A stretch of 64,000 nt of DNA from Pseudomonadota bacterium (GTDB lineage: Bacteria > Bdellovibrionota > UBA1018 > CAIMNF01). Location: contig JAIXOQ010000005.1 in assembly GCA_027486675.1 (NCBI GenBank), positions 186,001-250,000 of the forward strand, in the 5' to 3' direction. Below the pieces are notes generated by a model that did not search any database, was not told where the DNA came from, and saw only the letters and a list, made by a program, of their open reading frames with translations. The position numbers and the translations under genes were made by a program. Shown here piece by piece: positions 1 through 8,899 of this stretch. Position 1 is the stretch's first letter. Each line of letters begins with the position of its first letter.

Positions 1-1434
1 GGTTCGGTTGCGATCGGTATTGTCCTTTGCAACCTGCGGCAAACGACTCACTCCAAGAGCGATAATGGCCTCTTTGTAGCTCGCATTTTTATGCGTATTC
101 GCTTCGATTTGATTCAATACGTCATCCAGCATCTTCCCTAAGAAGACGCTGATGATTGCAGGAGGTGCTTCGTTTGCGCCTAATCGGTGATCATTTCCAC
201 TCGATGCAATCCCTGCACGCAGTAAACCCGCGTTCTGAAATACGCCTTTCAAAGTTGCGACTAAAAACAATAGAAAACGAAGGTTCTCCTGCGGAGTCTT
301 CCCTGGATCCAGCAGGTTTAAACCAGCGGTTTCTGCCCCACCGCGAGCAACCATCATAGACCAGTTGTTGTGCTTTCCACTTCCGTTCACTCCAGCAAAG
401 GGCTTTTCATGGAAAAGCGCTTCGAAGTCGTGTTTCCGAGCAATACGACGGGTCACTTCCATCGTGAGTTGGTTGTGGTCCACAGCAACGTTTGCCTCTT
501 CGAAAATTGGCGCACTTTCAAACTGGTTAGGCGCGACTTCGTTGTGACGGGTTTTTGTAGGAACTCCCAACTTAAACAGCTCAGCCTCAGCGTCTGCCAT
601 AAACGCAAGAACGCGAGGAGGAATACTGCCGAAGTAATGGTCCTCCAACTGCTGCCCTTTCGGTGGACGTGCACCTAAGAGAGACCGACCCGCCATGATC
701 AAGTCCGGGCGCAATGCATACAGAGCGCGATCGATCAGGAAGTATTCCTGTTCAGGCCCAAGAGTCGTGGTGACGTGCTCTACGTCTTGATCGCCGATCA
801 GCTTCAGTAATGCGCATGCTTTTTCAGACAACACTTCGTTACTGCGCAGAAGACCGGTTTTTTCGTCCAAGGCATCGCCGTGATAGCTAATGAATACGGA
901 TGGAATACAAAGAGTTTTTGTAGCGCCTGTATCTAGGATGAACATGGGTGAAGTGGGATCCCATGCTGTATATCCACGTGCTTCAAAGGTGGTCCGCATT
1001 CCCCCCGATGGGAAACTTGAGGCATCCGGCTCTGATTGAATGAGTTGCGAGCCTGAAAATCTTTCGATGGCCTGCCCTGAAGAATCAACTGTCAGAAATG
1101 CATCGTGCTTTTCCGCGGTTGTCCCTGTCTGCGGCTGAAACCAGTGACAGAAGTGGGTGACTCCGTATTCTAGCGCCCACTCTTTCACGGCATGAGCGAT
1201 GTTATTGGCCAATTCCTGATCTAACTTTTGTCCGTGCGTTGAGATTTGCACAAATCTCTTGAAAGCTGCAGATTGCAAACGCTCCTGCATCTTCTTTTGA
1301 CTGAAGGTATAAACCCCGTAGAAATCCGAAACCTTCTGCGCAATGCCTTTGGCATTTTTTGGAAACTCGGTCTCTTTGGGTTTACGCGCGATCACGGTTT
1401 GAAGCGCTTGAAATCTTGAGGTGGAATAGCCCAT
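1..1434 (-). CDS. glnN: Type III glutamine synthetase, 3' end cut by window edge
   Basis: ATP-dependent ligation of ammonia to glutamate, in the cytoplasm. Reading from the ATG at 1434, 478 codons are open to the window edge. The GSIII family is usually about 700-730 residues, so roughly the last third is missing. Recognisable stretches are [11 protein letters not shown] (glutamate-binding GEN/GPEQEYF region), [13 protein letters not shown] and [12 protein letters not shown], which together are diagnostic of GSIII rather than GSI or GSII. The start is supported by AAAGGAG about ten bases upstream. It lies 69 bp downstream of the methyltransferase gene on the same strand; no clear terminator is visible between them, so co-transcription is possible. 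Confidence 0.95.
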   Translation of the reverse strand, partial: MGYSTSRFQALQTVIARKPKETEFPKNAKGIAQKVSDFYGVYTFSQKKMQERLQSAAFKRFVQISTHGQKLDQELANNIAHAVKEWALEYGVTHFCHWFQPQTGTTAEKHDAFLTVDSSGQAIERFSGSQLIQSEPDASSFPSGGMRTTFEARGYTAWDPTSPMFILDTGATKTLCIPSVFISYHGDALDEKTGLLRSNEVLSEKACALLKLIGDQDVEHVTTTLGPEQEYFLIDRALYALRPDLIMAGRSLLGARPPKGQQLEDHYFGSIPPRVLAFMADAEAELFKLGVPTKTRHNEVAPNQFESAPIFEEANVAVDHNQLTMEVTRRIARKHDFEALFHEKPFAGVNGSGKHNNWSMMVARGGAETAGLNLLDPGKTPQENLRFLLFLVATLKGVFQNAGLLRAGIASSGNDHRLGANEAPPAIISVFLGKMLDDVLNQIEANTHKNASYKEAIIALGVSRLPQVAKDNTDRNRT

Positions 1435-1503
1435 GGAGGAAGGGCTCCTTTCTGGTGGCCCTACCTTGTCATTGTGAACTATTTTTTTCAAGAGATGCAG
1501 GGG

Positions 1504-2649
1504 CTACAAACGATAAAGTCTTGCGTCGGTGGGAAGGGTTCCATTCCTAAACTTCAGGGTCCGGTCCGCCTTAGGTCCAAGCGAATTTAAGGCATCTAAA
1601 TTAGAGGACAGAAGCACCAAGTCCCATCCATCGAACTCCTGGACCATGTGTTTGTAAAAATCACGGTAAAGCGTGTGAAGTGCTCGGTCTTGCTCCATCC
1701 GCTCGCCATAAGGAAGATTGGCAACAATCAATCCAGAATCCCCGCAACGCGGGGCAACCAAAGCGTTTTGCTCTGAAAATGAGATCGTTTTCTCGGCCTT
1801 GGCGCGCTCGCTATTGGATTTCGCAATCCGCACCATCGCGGGATCGATGTCGGACGCAATGATCACTTGCTCTGCATTTACTGCGTCCCGCGGCTCAGAA
1901 CAAACCTTTCGATACAAACGATCATCGTGCCAACGCCAGTGCTCCAGTCCCAAATGGGCAATCAGAAGTGAAGGCTGAACCTGATGTGCGATCCAGGACG
2001 CTTCAATCGGAAAAGTTCCCGATCCGCAGAAGGGATCAAAGACCGTTTTTGCTTTCCAACATTCCGCCCACAGAAGAATCGCGGCAGCGACGGTTTCACG
2101 AAGGGGCGCAATCCCCGCTTCTTGCCGATACAGTCTGCGGTGAATGGGAGCGCCGCAAGGGTCCAATAGGAACGCGGCTCTTTCTTGATCGATGTGCAAG
2201 ATAATTTCAATGTCGGGCTGATGCCGATCCACGTCGGGGCGACTGCCCTTCACTTGGTTAAAATGATCGGCAATCGCATCCTTAATTCGTAAATTGAACC
2301 ACTGCCTGGGCAATTTAGGATTGGCCGACAATGCCTCACACGAAATTGCAGCCTTCACATCAAAAACTTCCGTCCAGTCGATCTGACGCGTGATCTTATA
2401 AGGATCTTCTAAGCCACGAGACGGAAAAGTCTGCAACTCAATGGCAATACGGGTTGCCACCCGTGACCACACGACAAGACGGTAGTAATCCGCGAGAGTT
2501 GCGGAGTCGACGATCACTGCTCTGCGTTCTTGCCGAGCATGTACCCCAAGAGACTTCCACTCTTTGCACATCACGTCCTCTAAACCAGAAGGGCAAGCGC
2601 CAACGAGCTTGAGTTTTAACTCTGCTTTCTTCCTAAGAATCGTACTCAT
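1504..2649 (-). CDS. THUMP-domain class I SAM-dependent RNA methyltransferase (RlmL N-domain/YpsC type)
   Basis: Predicted to methylate guanine N2 in 23S rRNA or a related RNA target. The 381 residues match the single-module form: N-terminal ferredoxin-like and THUMP region (about 10-160), then the Rossmann methyltransferase with DPFCGSGTFPIEA at 205-217 (SAM-binding, UPF0020 signature) and the catalytic NLPYGER at 311-317. E. coli RlmL carries a second methyltransferase domain that is absent here. The ATG overlaps the stop of the upstream lipoprotein gene in an ATGA, so the two are translationally coupled. The exact methylated base cannot be told from sequence. Confidence 0.9.
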   Translation of the reverse strand: MSTILRKKAELKLKLVGACPSGLEDVMCKEWKSLGVHARQERRAVIVDSATLADYYRLVVWSRVATRIAIELQTFPSRGLEDPYKITRQIDWTEVFDVKAAISCEALSANPKLPRQWFNLRIKDAIADHFNQVKGSRPDVDRHQPDIEIILHIDQERAAFLLDPCGAPIHRRLYRQEAGIAPLRETVAAAILLWAECWKAKTVFDPFCGSGTFPIEASWIAHQVQPSLLIAHLGLEHWRWHDDRLYRKVCSEPRDAVNAEQVIIASDIDPAMVRIAKSNSERAKAEKTISFSEQNALVAPRCGDSGLIVANLPYGERMEQDRALHTLYRDFYKHMVQEFDGWDLVLLSSNLDALNSLGPKADRTLKFRNGTLPTDARLYRL

Positions 2650-2843
2650 TTTGATTTCCGTTTTTTAGAGGGGGCAGGAGTTGGCGAAGGCATGGGAGTA
2701 GGAGAAGGCGTAGGCGACACCACTGGATCAACACTGTCTCTTTTGTAAAGTGGGACAGGGTTAGTCTTCACGCCACATGCAGCAAAGGAAAAGGCGAAAC
2801 CCAGGACGAAACACAACGAAAGGATGAGCCGATACACGGTCAC
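2646..2843 (-). CDS. Small lipoprotein with Pro/Thr/Ser-rich tail
   Basis: About 65 residues. A hydrophobic signal segment ends in the lipobox FAAC-G, predicting a lipid-anchored envelope protein. The mature part is short (GVKTNPVPLYKRDS) followed by repeated SPTPxP units and a basic KKRKSK end. A longer reading frame begins at 2903, but it would overlap the upstream gene and bury the signal peptide; the GTG at 2843, which forms GTGA with the upstream stop, is the likelier start. A GTG at 2837 is also possible. It sits between an outer-membrane protein gene and the methyltransferase gene, overlapping both. The function is unknown; the GCGxKTxP-like mature end resembles the small lipoproteins called LptM/YifL, but that is only a resemblance. 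Confidence 0.75.
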   Translation of the reverse strand: MTVYRLILSLCFVLGFAFSFAACGVKTNPVPLYKRDSVDPVVSPTPSPTPMPSPTPAPSKKRKSK

Positions 2844-3961
2844 CACTCTACCATGAGTGCACCGCTGATACGATCGTAACCGAGCCTCGTTTGAAAGACC
2901 CATTGAGGCCCAAAACGGATACTAAAACCAGTGCCTGCTGTGATTTGCAACCCATCGAGCGCATCGGCGCGGGCTACCAAGGCTTGTGCCGTAGCAAAAA
3001 CCCAATTGTATTGAAGCCCACCATAAAAAAGGAGGCTGATTTTTTCCGAAAAATCGAGGGAGTAGAGCATTTCGCTGCGCACCGGAAGAATGTAGTAAAA
3101 ATCATTTTGCTCTTCGCTGCGGCGATAATAGGAAAGCCCGAAGCTTACAAACATTCGATCCTGTAAATCCGGTGTCTGAGTGAATACCCCTCTTCCGGTT
3201 ACAAACTGCGCAGTCGCGCCAAAGGCCACATTGAAGGGTCCAGAGAACTGGAAATCAGAAAGATTTTGAAGAAATCCATACTCGAGACCAAATGCTCGCG
3301 AAAACGGAGCAAATACTGGCTTTTCTTCGATCTCAAGAGAGTCTTCCCAGGAATAAGAACTTCCTAAATTGTCCGCGCCACCCCGCGGAGATGTTGTTTG
3401 ATCCAGTTCCTGATCATATGGAATTGGATCTCCCAGACTTGGCCCGATAGAAGGAACTTCCTCCGCAGCAGCCACTTCAGGTTCGGGTTCAACAGCCTTT
3501 GGGACTTCAGTGACATCCGGAGTCTGTATAACCGGTGTCGCCTCGGGCGTAGGGATTGCAGCGAGAGGCAATTCCGCCGGGACAGGCTCCGTAGGTCTCA
3601 GGATATCTGCAATTTTTTCAATCGCGTCGTATTCCTCGTTGCTTTGAAATGCAGGGGCGTCTTGATACTTACGTATTTTTCGCGCTATGAACTCGCGATC
3701 CTCAGGTTGCGTTCGTACGACACGAAACGCGTAAACGGGCTTGCCGTCTTTCTTCACGAGTAAGATTTTCCCCGGATCAGGAAGGCGCACATTACCGACG
3801 ACCGTGAACTGAACAACACGACCCGAAGCACTCTGGCGCTTGGGAAGCACACGAAAAGTGCGAGCATCCACGGCGGGAAGAACCTCAAGTCCAACTGAGT
3901 TCTTTGCAGCATGAGCAGGCTGACCGAAAAGCAAAGTAAGGCCAAAGGCAATGACGAGCAC
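2840..3961 (-). CDS. Secreted outer-membrane beta-barrel-like protein
   Basis: 373 residues starting at a GTG (in-frame TAG just upstream). The N-terminus is a signal peptide ending in AHA-AKN. Residues about 20-130 form a compact domain, then an acidic Pro/Glu/Val-rich linker (about 130-200), then an aromatic-rich C-terminal part with alternating residues (FAPFSRAFGLEYGF, MFVSFGLSYYRR, FGPQWVFQTRLGY) ending in W, as in transmembrane barrels. No family recognised. Followed by the coupled lipoprotein and methyltransferase genes. It is divergent from the TPR gene with only 25 bp between starts, so the two promoters must overlap or lie within the opposite gene. Confidence 0.8.
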   Translation of the reverse strand: MLVIAFGLTLLFGQPAHAAKNSVGLEVLPAVDARTFRVLPKRQSASGRVVQFTVVGNVRLPDPGKILLVKKDGKPVYAFRVVRTQPEDREFIARKIRKYQDAPAFQSNEEYDAIEKIADILRPTEPVPAELPLAAIPTPEATPVIQTPDVTEVPKAVEPEPEVAAAEEVPSIGPSLGDPIPYDQELDQTTSPRGGADNLGSSYSWEDSLEIEEKPVFAPFSRAFGLEYGFLQNLSDFQFSGPFNVAFGATAQFVTGRGVFTQTPDLQDRMFVSFGLSYYRRSEEQNDFYYILPVRSEMLYSLDFSEKISLLFYGGLQYNWVFATAQALVARADALDGLQITAGTGFSIRFGPQWVFQTRLGYDRISGALMVEW

Positions 3962-3986
3962 TGCTCTCTATTCTATCTTCTATAGG

Positions 3987-4775
3987 ATGTGGCTGGCGAT
4001 TGTTCTGCTTGGGAGTCAGAGTTTTGGCGCTACGCCCTTTGAGGATCTTGAGGAGGCACGAAGCACTAAAGACTGGCCAAGAGTCATCATCTTGCTTAAG
4101 AAAACACCCACGCTGATCCCAGATTCCACCAAATGGCTCACCCTTGCTTATCTGCATACCGGGCGCCGGGAAGAGGCGCTGCGCGCGCTAAGCTCCCAAA
4201 GTGATCCGAGCCTTTGGCGCATCGCGGGCGAGCAGTTCTTGTCGGACGAATCAGAAGCCCGCACGAATGCTGCAGTGCAAGCACTGCGCGCGGACCGAAC
4301 GGATGCTGCAGTGCGTGACTTAGGTGAGGCGTTACGCATTGACCCTAAACATCCGATGATTCTTGCTCGCTTAGGTCAAGCTTTCATGATGAGCGGACGG
4401 ACTGAAGAGGCCGCAGAACAGCTTCGAAATAGCGTGCGGCTCAATCCATTCATTCCGCAAGCGAAGTGGCTTTTGGGGCGCTGCCTCTGGATGCGGGGCG
4501 AAAAAGCTGAGGCGCGGCAGCTTCTTGAGTCTGTACTGAAGGAAAGAGATCCTCCCGACTGGGCACTTCTTTGGATCGCTGAGGTACGTCTTTCAGAGAG
4601 ACACCACAAAAAGGTAACGACCGAGCGCTTAAAAAAAGCGCTCAGCCGTTCAGAATTTTTCGTGGTTCAGTCAGATCGCCGGGAAGCCTCGTGGAATTTC
4701 TTTAACCCCACAAAGATGAAGGCTACAGCCCTGCGAGCTGAGCTCGAAAGTCTACTGAAGCAAACCAATCCCTGA
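3987..4775 (+). CDS. Periplasmic TPR-repeat protein
   Basis: 262 residues from the ATG at 3987; the frame is open upstream to 3951, but only this start puts the signal peptide (MWLAIVLLGSQSFGA) at the N-terminus. Tetratricopeptide repeats are visible, for example AVRDLGEALRIDPKHPMILA and AAEQLRNSVRLNPFIPQAKW, with the typical small and large residue spacing. TPR proteins act as protein-interaction scaffolds; the partner here is unknown. The gene ends 24 bp into the convergent dksA-like gene (its stop overlaps that gene's 3' end). Confidence 0.82.
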   Translation: MWLAIVLLGSQSFGATPFEDLEEARSTKDWPRVIILLKKTPTLIPDSTKWLTLAYLHTGRREEALRALSSQSDPSLWRIAGEQFLSDESEARTNAAVQALRADRTDAAVRDLGEALRIDPKHPMILARLGQAFMMSGRTEEAAEQLRNSVRLNPFIPQAKWLLGRCLWMRGEKAEARQLLESVLKERDPPDWALLWIAEVRLSERHHKKVTTERLKKALSRSEFFVVQSDRREASWNFFNPTKMKATALRAELESLLKQTNP

Positions 4776-5126
4776 GTTCCGCATCTTAGCGTTTGGTCCA
4801 AGTTGGTGTTCGGCCATTTCTTGGCAGTTCAAACAAAGGTGAGCGTCCGGGCGAACTTTCAGACGCTTCACTGGAATCTCTTCATCACAGGAATCACAAA
4901 GGCCAAAACGTCCTGTTTGCATACGCATGAGGGAGCGTTCGATCTGAGCCAACTCTTGCTTCCAGTGAATGCTGAGGCGCTCTTTGTTGAACCAGGATTC
5001 CTCCACGTCGCATTCTTCAGCGCCGTTGATCATGTCATGGGTGCGGGTGGTCTCATGGAGCGATAGCAAGTCGTTCTTCTTACGGAGAAGTTCAGCATGC
5101 AGTTGGGAAATAGTCTTAGGACTCAT
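4752..5126 (-). CDS. DksA/TraR-family zinc-finger transcription factor
   Basis: 124 residues with a coiled-coil-like N-terminal half (HAELLRKKNDLLSLHE) and the C4 zinc finger CDSC (about residues 77-80) plus CLNC, characteristic of DksA/TraR proteins that enter the RNA polymerase secondary channel. E. coli DksA is 151 residues, so this is a shorter member and could be a paralogue. The acidic coiled-coil tip residues of classical DksA are not obvious. The 3' end overlaps the convergent TPR gene. The leader holds a strong hairpin and a candidate promoter. Confidence 0.88.
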   Translation of the reverse strand: MSPKTISQLHAELLRKKNDLLSLHETTRTHDMINGAEECDVEESWFNKERLSIHWKQELAQIERSLMRMQTGRFGLCDSCDEEIPVKRLKVRPDAHLCLNCQEMAEHQLGPNAKMRNSGIGLLQ

Positions 5127-5147
5127 AGTGTTAAGGGCGATCCTTTC

Positions 5148-5170
5148 AAAAAACCCCTGAAATGCAGGGG
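5148..5170 (-). terminator. Intrinsic-terminator-like hairpin upstream of the dksA-like gene
   Basis: On the minus strand CCCCTG-CATTT-CAGGGG is followed directly by six T, a textbook rho-independent terminator. It sits 22 bp before the dksA-like start and about 120 bp after the citrate synthase stop. It may end the citrate synthase transcript, or act within the dksA leader. Confidence 0.75.
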
Positions 5171-5177
5171 ATCGTGC

Positions 5178-5207
5178 ATCCTATGAGCCGAGCAGAGACT
5201 AAGTCAA
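5178..5207 (-). promoter_or_regulatory. Candidate sigma70-type promoter for the dksA-like gene
   Basis: On the minus strand TTGACT (5207-5202) and TAGGAT (5183-5178) are separated by 18 bp. Transcription would begin around 5171, right at the hairpin, giving an mRNA with a stem-loop at its extreme 5' end. Predicted by eye only. Confidence 0.45.
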
Positions 5208-5288
5208 GTGAAAGAAAAACGCTAACACTGGGGCATTTTGCCCTGCCTTAGCAAAACTAATCGGTTCAGATAAGTTTTGGTTAAACGC

Positions 5289-6434
5289 TTAGATTTTTTT
5301 TCCGACAGCACCCGTGTAGTAGGCGCGGGGGCGGTAAATCCGGTTATTTGCGTACTGTTCAAAAGCCTGAGCACACCATCCTGCAATACGACTCGTTGCA
5401 AAGATCGGCGTGAAATCTTTCGATTGGATTTTAAGAGCCGTGTAAACGAGACCACTAAAGAAATCGACGTTTGGCATCAGACCTTTTCGATCTTCCATTT
5501 GCTCCTGGATGCGCACCAGCATTTTGTGGAAGTGCTCGAGGCCACTCTTTTTGCAGGTCTGAAGAGACAACTCTTTTAAGATCCGTGCACGTGGATCTCC
5601 GTTTTTATAAACGCGGTGACCAATGCCCATGACCTTCTTCTTATTCACAATTGCGTCTTCAATGAAGGCATCTACTTTTTCGTAGGTTCCGATCTCGTTG
5701 ATCATCTTCATGACCGCTTCGTTTGCACCACCATGCAAAGGACCCTTGAGGGATCCAAGTGCTCCAGTGATCGCGCTATAGAGATCCGTTGTCGATGAAG
5801 CGACTACGCGTGTAGAGAACGTCGAAGCATTCAGCTCGTGATCTGCGTGCAGAACGAGCGCGGTATCAAAAAGTTTTTCTTCCTCTGCTGTCGGCTCTGT
5901 GCCGCGGATCATGTTCAAGAAATTCCATGCGAGCGTTTTTCCAGCAACCGGAGCAATGACGTTTTCCCCTTTGCTTAGGCGTGAAAGCGCGGCAGTAATG
6001 GCGCCCATTGCACCCGTCAGCTTGATTGCTTTTTGTTTTAACCCGTTTGTAGAAATGTCTTCTGCAGCTGGATCGAGAAGACCTAAGCAAGAAATTGCAG
6101 ACCGAAGTTTTGCCATCGGGTGACTGTTGGTTTTTGCGATCGCCTGCAGCATAGGCAACAGATCTGCAGAGATAGTCATGTTGGCGGTGAGGTCTTTTTT
6201 CAGCGCCTCAAGCTCGGCAGGATTTGGAAGTCGCTCATTCCAAAGGAGATAAATGATTTGTTCAAAACCACATTTGGCAGAGAGCTCCTCGATCGTGTAG
6301 CCGCGATAAAGAAGCGTGACATCGTGGATGGTGCTGATTTCACTCGTGCAAGCGATGACCCCTTCCAGACCCTTATTGGCGGGGCTCAGTTGTTCGATCA
6401 CGGAAATAAGTTCTTCTTTAGCGACGGTTGGCAT
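5289..6434 (-). CDS. gltA: Citrate synthase (short, type II/PrpC-like form)
   Basis: Condenses acetyl-CoA (or propionyl-CoA in the PrpC relatives) with oxaloacetate, the entry step of the TCA cycle. The 381-residue product from ATG 6434 matches the short form of the family. Motifs seen: HADHELNASTF and the substrate-binding GHRVYKNGDPRA (catalytic histidines), and NVDFFSGLVY carrying the catalytic aspartate. The frame is open to 6503, but the family N-terminus (GLEGVIACTSEIS) fits the later start. The gene stands alone on its transcript side and is divergent from the deoxynucleoside kinase gene. Citrate versus methylcitrate synthase cannot be separated here; no prp genes are nearby, which favours citrate synthase. 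Confidence 0.93.
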   Translation of the reverse strand: MPTVAKEELISVIEQLSPANKGLEGVIACTSEISTIHDVTLLYRGYTIEELSAKCGFEQIIYLLWNERLPNPAELEALKKDLTANMTISADLLPMLQAIAKTNSHPMAKLRSAISCLGLLDPAAEDISTNGLKQKAIKLTGAMGAITAALSRLSKGENVIAPVAGKTLAWNFLNMIRGTEPTAEEEKLFDTALVLHADHELNASTFSTRVVASSTTDLYSAITGALGSLKGPLHGGANEAVMKMINEIGTYEKVDAFIEDAIVNKKKVMGIGHRVYKNGDPRARILKELSLQTCKKSGLEHFHKMLVRIQEQMEDRKGLMPNVDFFSGLVYTALKIQSKDFTPIFATSRIAGWCAQAFEQYANNRIYRPRAYYTGAVGKKI

Positions 6435-6478
6435 GATCTCTAGTTTACAAGTGGGGCAAAAAACGTCTACACAGATCC

Positions 6479-7141
6479 ATGGTTGATGGTCGCCAAGGAA
6501 CACACCCTAGGACATTCATCGCAGTGGCCGGGAACATCGGAACGGGAAAATCGACGCTAACGCGCATGTTGGCGGATCATTTTCAGTGGGAAGCCCACTT
6601 TGAGTCGGTTGCCGACAACCCTTACCTCACTGATTTCTACGCCGACATGAAACGGTGGAGCTTTCCACTCCAGATTTATTTCCTGACAAATCGTGTCAAC
6701 GCGCACCTTCAGATCACGGCCGGTACGAACAGCGCGATCCAGGATCGGACCATCTATGAAGATGCAAATATCTTTGCCAGGAACTTAGCGGAACAGAGTT
6801 TGATGGAGCCGCGCGATTACGAAACTTATCTGGCCGTATATCAAACGGTTTGCCGCACGCTGCAGCCACCCGATCTGATGATCTATCTGCGCAAATCACT
6901 GCCTCAGCTGAAGGCGCAAATTAAAAAACGCGGACGAGAGTACGAGCAGGATATTTCAGATCAATACTTAGGTGATCTCAATCGTTACTACGATGATTGG
7001 ATCGAAAATCGATATGAGGGTCGGAAGATCATTATCGAGAGCGACGGTCTTGATTTCGTAACGCGAGGCGAAGATTTTTCATTCATCGCAGAGCGTGTGA
7101 TCGCCAACCTGGATCAGCGCGATCTGTTCATGCGGGCGTGA
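6479..7141 (+). CDS. Deoxynucleoside kinase (dNK/dGK-dAK family)
   Basis: Phosphorylates deoxynucleosides for the salvage pathway. The 220 residues contain the P-loop GNIGTGKST at 18-26, the substrate-site ESVADNPYL, the QDRTIYED motif (family DRS/DRT with catalytic acid) and a basic LID region KKRGREYE. Length and order match the deoxyguanosine/deoxyadenosine kinase family. The base specificity is not predictable from what can be seen. The gene is divergent from citrate synthase with 44 bp between starts, and ends 17 bp before a convergent lipoprotein gene. Confidence 0.92.
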   Translation: MVDGRQGTHPRTFIAVAGNIGTGKSTLTRMLADHFQWEAHFESVADNPYLTDFYADMKRWSFPLQIYFLTNRVNAHLQITAGTNSAIQDRTIYEDANIFARNLAEQSLMEPRDYETYLAVYQTVCRTLQPPDLMIYLRKSLPQLKAQIKKRGREYEQDISDQYLGDLNRYYDDWIENRYEGRKIIIESDGLDFVTRGEDFSFIAERVIANLDQRDLFMRA

Positions 7142-7158
7142 GTTGGGCGCTTTCCGCT

Positions 7159-8814
7159 CTAAGTCCGCCCCGGCGGTACCTGCGTCACCGGCGGAGTTGG
7201 AGTCGGCGTTGGTGTTCCTGTTGGCACACTCACCGTGACGCGCACTGCAGTCGGACTACATTGTGCTGTGAGTCCATTCTTCGATAACGTAACGGCCGCC
7301 TGGATACTTTTGACTCCTGAAGTCGTGAACCTGAATTCCTGATTCATCAGGGGTGTTGCCGTCGAAACCAAAGAACTACCCGCCGTTGGTGACACCGACC
7401 ATACAGGGTTGCTGAGTGTTCCATCCGTGGTCGAAATACTATAGCGGTACCAAGAGTAATTTCCGGCGGCTGCACCCGGCGTAACCGGACCATAAGTATT
7501 TCCCATCATGCCTGCAGAAATGGTTACCCCTGCGCAGGATAAAGGCTGACCCGGTGTACTCCCTCCGGGCACACCGACCGTAACCGACACAGACTTATTG
7601 CAGTTCAAAGTGGATTGTCCGACCACTATTTTGAAATTGCTCGTGATCGTGTAGGCATTCTGAATCAGGAAACGAATTTCCTGATTCGCGGCAAGGCCGT
7701 TACTAGGAAGGTAGGTAACGCCCGTAGCAGGTGCAGTGGACCATACAACACTCGACACTGGATATATCCCTTGAATCGAGTACTTGGTCCAGCCATATGC
7801 TGGTGCGCCACCAACTGCATCTTGGGCGCCGTAAGAATTTTGGATGATTCCCATAGCTGCGCAAGCTTGGGCCGGGGTGACGGCAAGACCACCGCCACTC
7901 GTACAACTTGTACCCGGTGGATTGTTTGTGCCCGCGGCAAAAAATAGCCCAACCTGGCTAAACATAACCGGAACAGGGGCTGCCGTATTCGTGACAGAGC
8001 TATAACACTGTAAGGCGTTATTGGACCCTGCCGTCGCAAGAGGTACAAAAGAAACACTCTTTGCCACGTATTGATTGTTCACACAGGCAACTTCGTCCAC
8101 TCCGACGGTGTTTGCACCAAATCCCGCAGCCATGAACGGAGGGATCAGGGAGCTTGCAGATGGATAGACCCCTGGAGGGGATTCGCGTCCGACTTGACAG
8201 TGAGGGATCACAATACCAGCCCCTAAAGATGCGATGCGTGGCATCGAACCCCTGGGACACTGAATTCGGTAATACCCATTCACGCCCCCCACCGAACATG
8301 CGTAGGCGCTGCCTAAGATGTCCGTATTGAAGTATTCCATATTAGTGGTCAGTGACCAGGTACTTGCGACATTCATCTGAAAAGAAAAACTTTCGTTCAC
8401 GTCTGATGAAACGGGCACATTGTGAACCATATACTGCCGAAACCAACCCGGACTCAGAGTAAACCCCTTGAGGCTCAGAACTTTTTTTGCAACCCCATCG
8501 ATCGTCTTTTCACGCCATCGGACAAAGGTGTTGGTCGGATCATTCTGGGAGGCAGAATCCGAAACTATAGTCACCATGGCATTGGTCACGTCCTGAGACG
8601 CGGGGCAGACCACCATATCCACGTCGAAGTTTTCCCCAGGGCCAACCGCCACAGTCGGAGCCCCGACCATTTGGCAGTAGTCTCCAGAATCAATCGGCAC
8701 TGCAGCATTTAATGCGTCAGTAACGCCCTGCATTAGAACTTTTTGCTTTTCACTACACGCTGAAAGAGCCCAACAAAGTGCTAACCCGAGTGATATTTTT
8801 CGAACCATTAGCAT
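7159..8814 (-). CDS. Large secreted lipoprotein of unknown function
   Basis: 551 residues. A signal peptide ends in the lipobox LSAC-S (cysteine about residue 20). The mature part is rich in Gly, Ser, Thr, Val and Asn with several cysteines. Two similar blocks near the C-terminus (AGSNN/ NYSWYRYSISTTDG and YGWTKYSIQG, each followed by V-WS and N-QE-RF motifs) suggest tandem immunoglobulin-like beta-sandwich repeats. The tail is a TPTPTPTPP stretch. The ATG at 8814 is chosen because GGGAG lies six bases upstream. No family recognised; a surface or periplasmic binding role is only a guess. Confidence 0.8.
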   Translation of the reverse strand: MLMVRKISLGLALCWALSACSEKQKVLMQGVTDALNAAVPIDSGDYCQMVGAPTVAVGPGENFDVDMVVCPASQDVTNAMVTIVSDSASQNDPTNTFVRWREKTIDGVAKKVLSLKGFTLSPGWFRQYMVHNVPVSSDVNESFSFQMNVASTWSLTTNMEYFNTDILGSAYACSVGGVNGYYRIQCPRGSMPRIASLGAGIVIPHCQVGRESPPGVYPSASSLIPPFMAAGFGANTVGVDEVACVNNQYVAKSVSFVPLATAGSNNALQCYSSVTNTAAPVPVMFSQVGLFFAAGTNNPPGTSCTSGGGLAVTPAQACAAMGIIQNSYGAQDAVGGAPAYGWTKYSIQGIYPVSSVVWSTAPATGVTYLPSNGLAANQEIRFLIQNAYTITSNFKIVVGQSTLNCNKSVSVTVGVPGGSTPGQPLSCAGVTISAGMMGNTYGPVTPGAAAGNYSWYRYSISTTDGTLSNPVWSVSPTAGSSLVSTATPLMNQEFRFTTSGVKSIQAAVTLSKNGLTAQCSPTAVRVTVSVPTGTPTPTPTPPVTQVPPGRT

Positions 8815-8887
8815 AGGAAACTCCCATTCAAAGTCTTATCACAGCGGAGCCACAATAATTTGACTCAAGGTCTGACTCTGAATCGCC

Positions 8888-8893
8888 GATAAT
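8888..8893 (+). promoter_or_regulatory. Candidate -10 box of a leaderless transcript for the LysM gene
   Basis: GATAAT ends six bases before the ATG at 8900 and no Shine-Dalgarno sequence lies between, so transcription may start at or very near the start codon. A TTGACT at 8860-8865 is 22 bp upstream, longer than the ideal spacing. Confidence 0.3.
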
Positions 8894-8899
8894 GAAATC

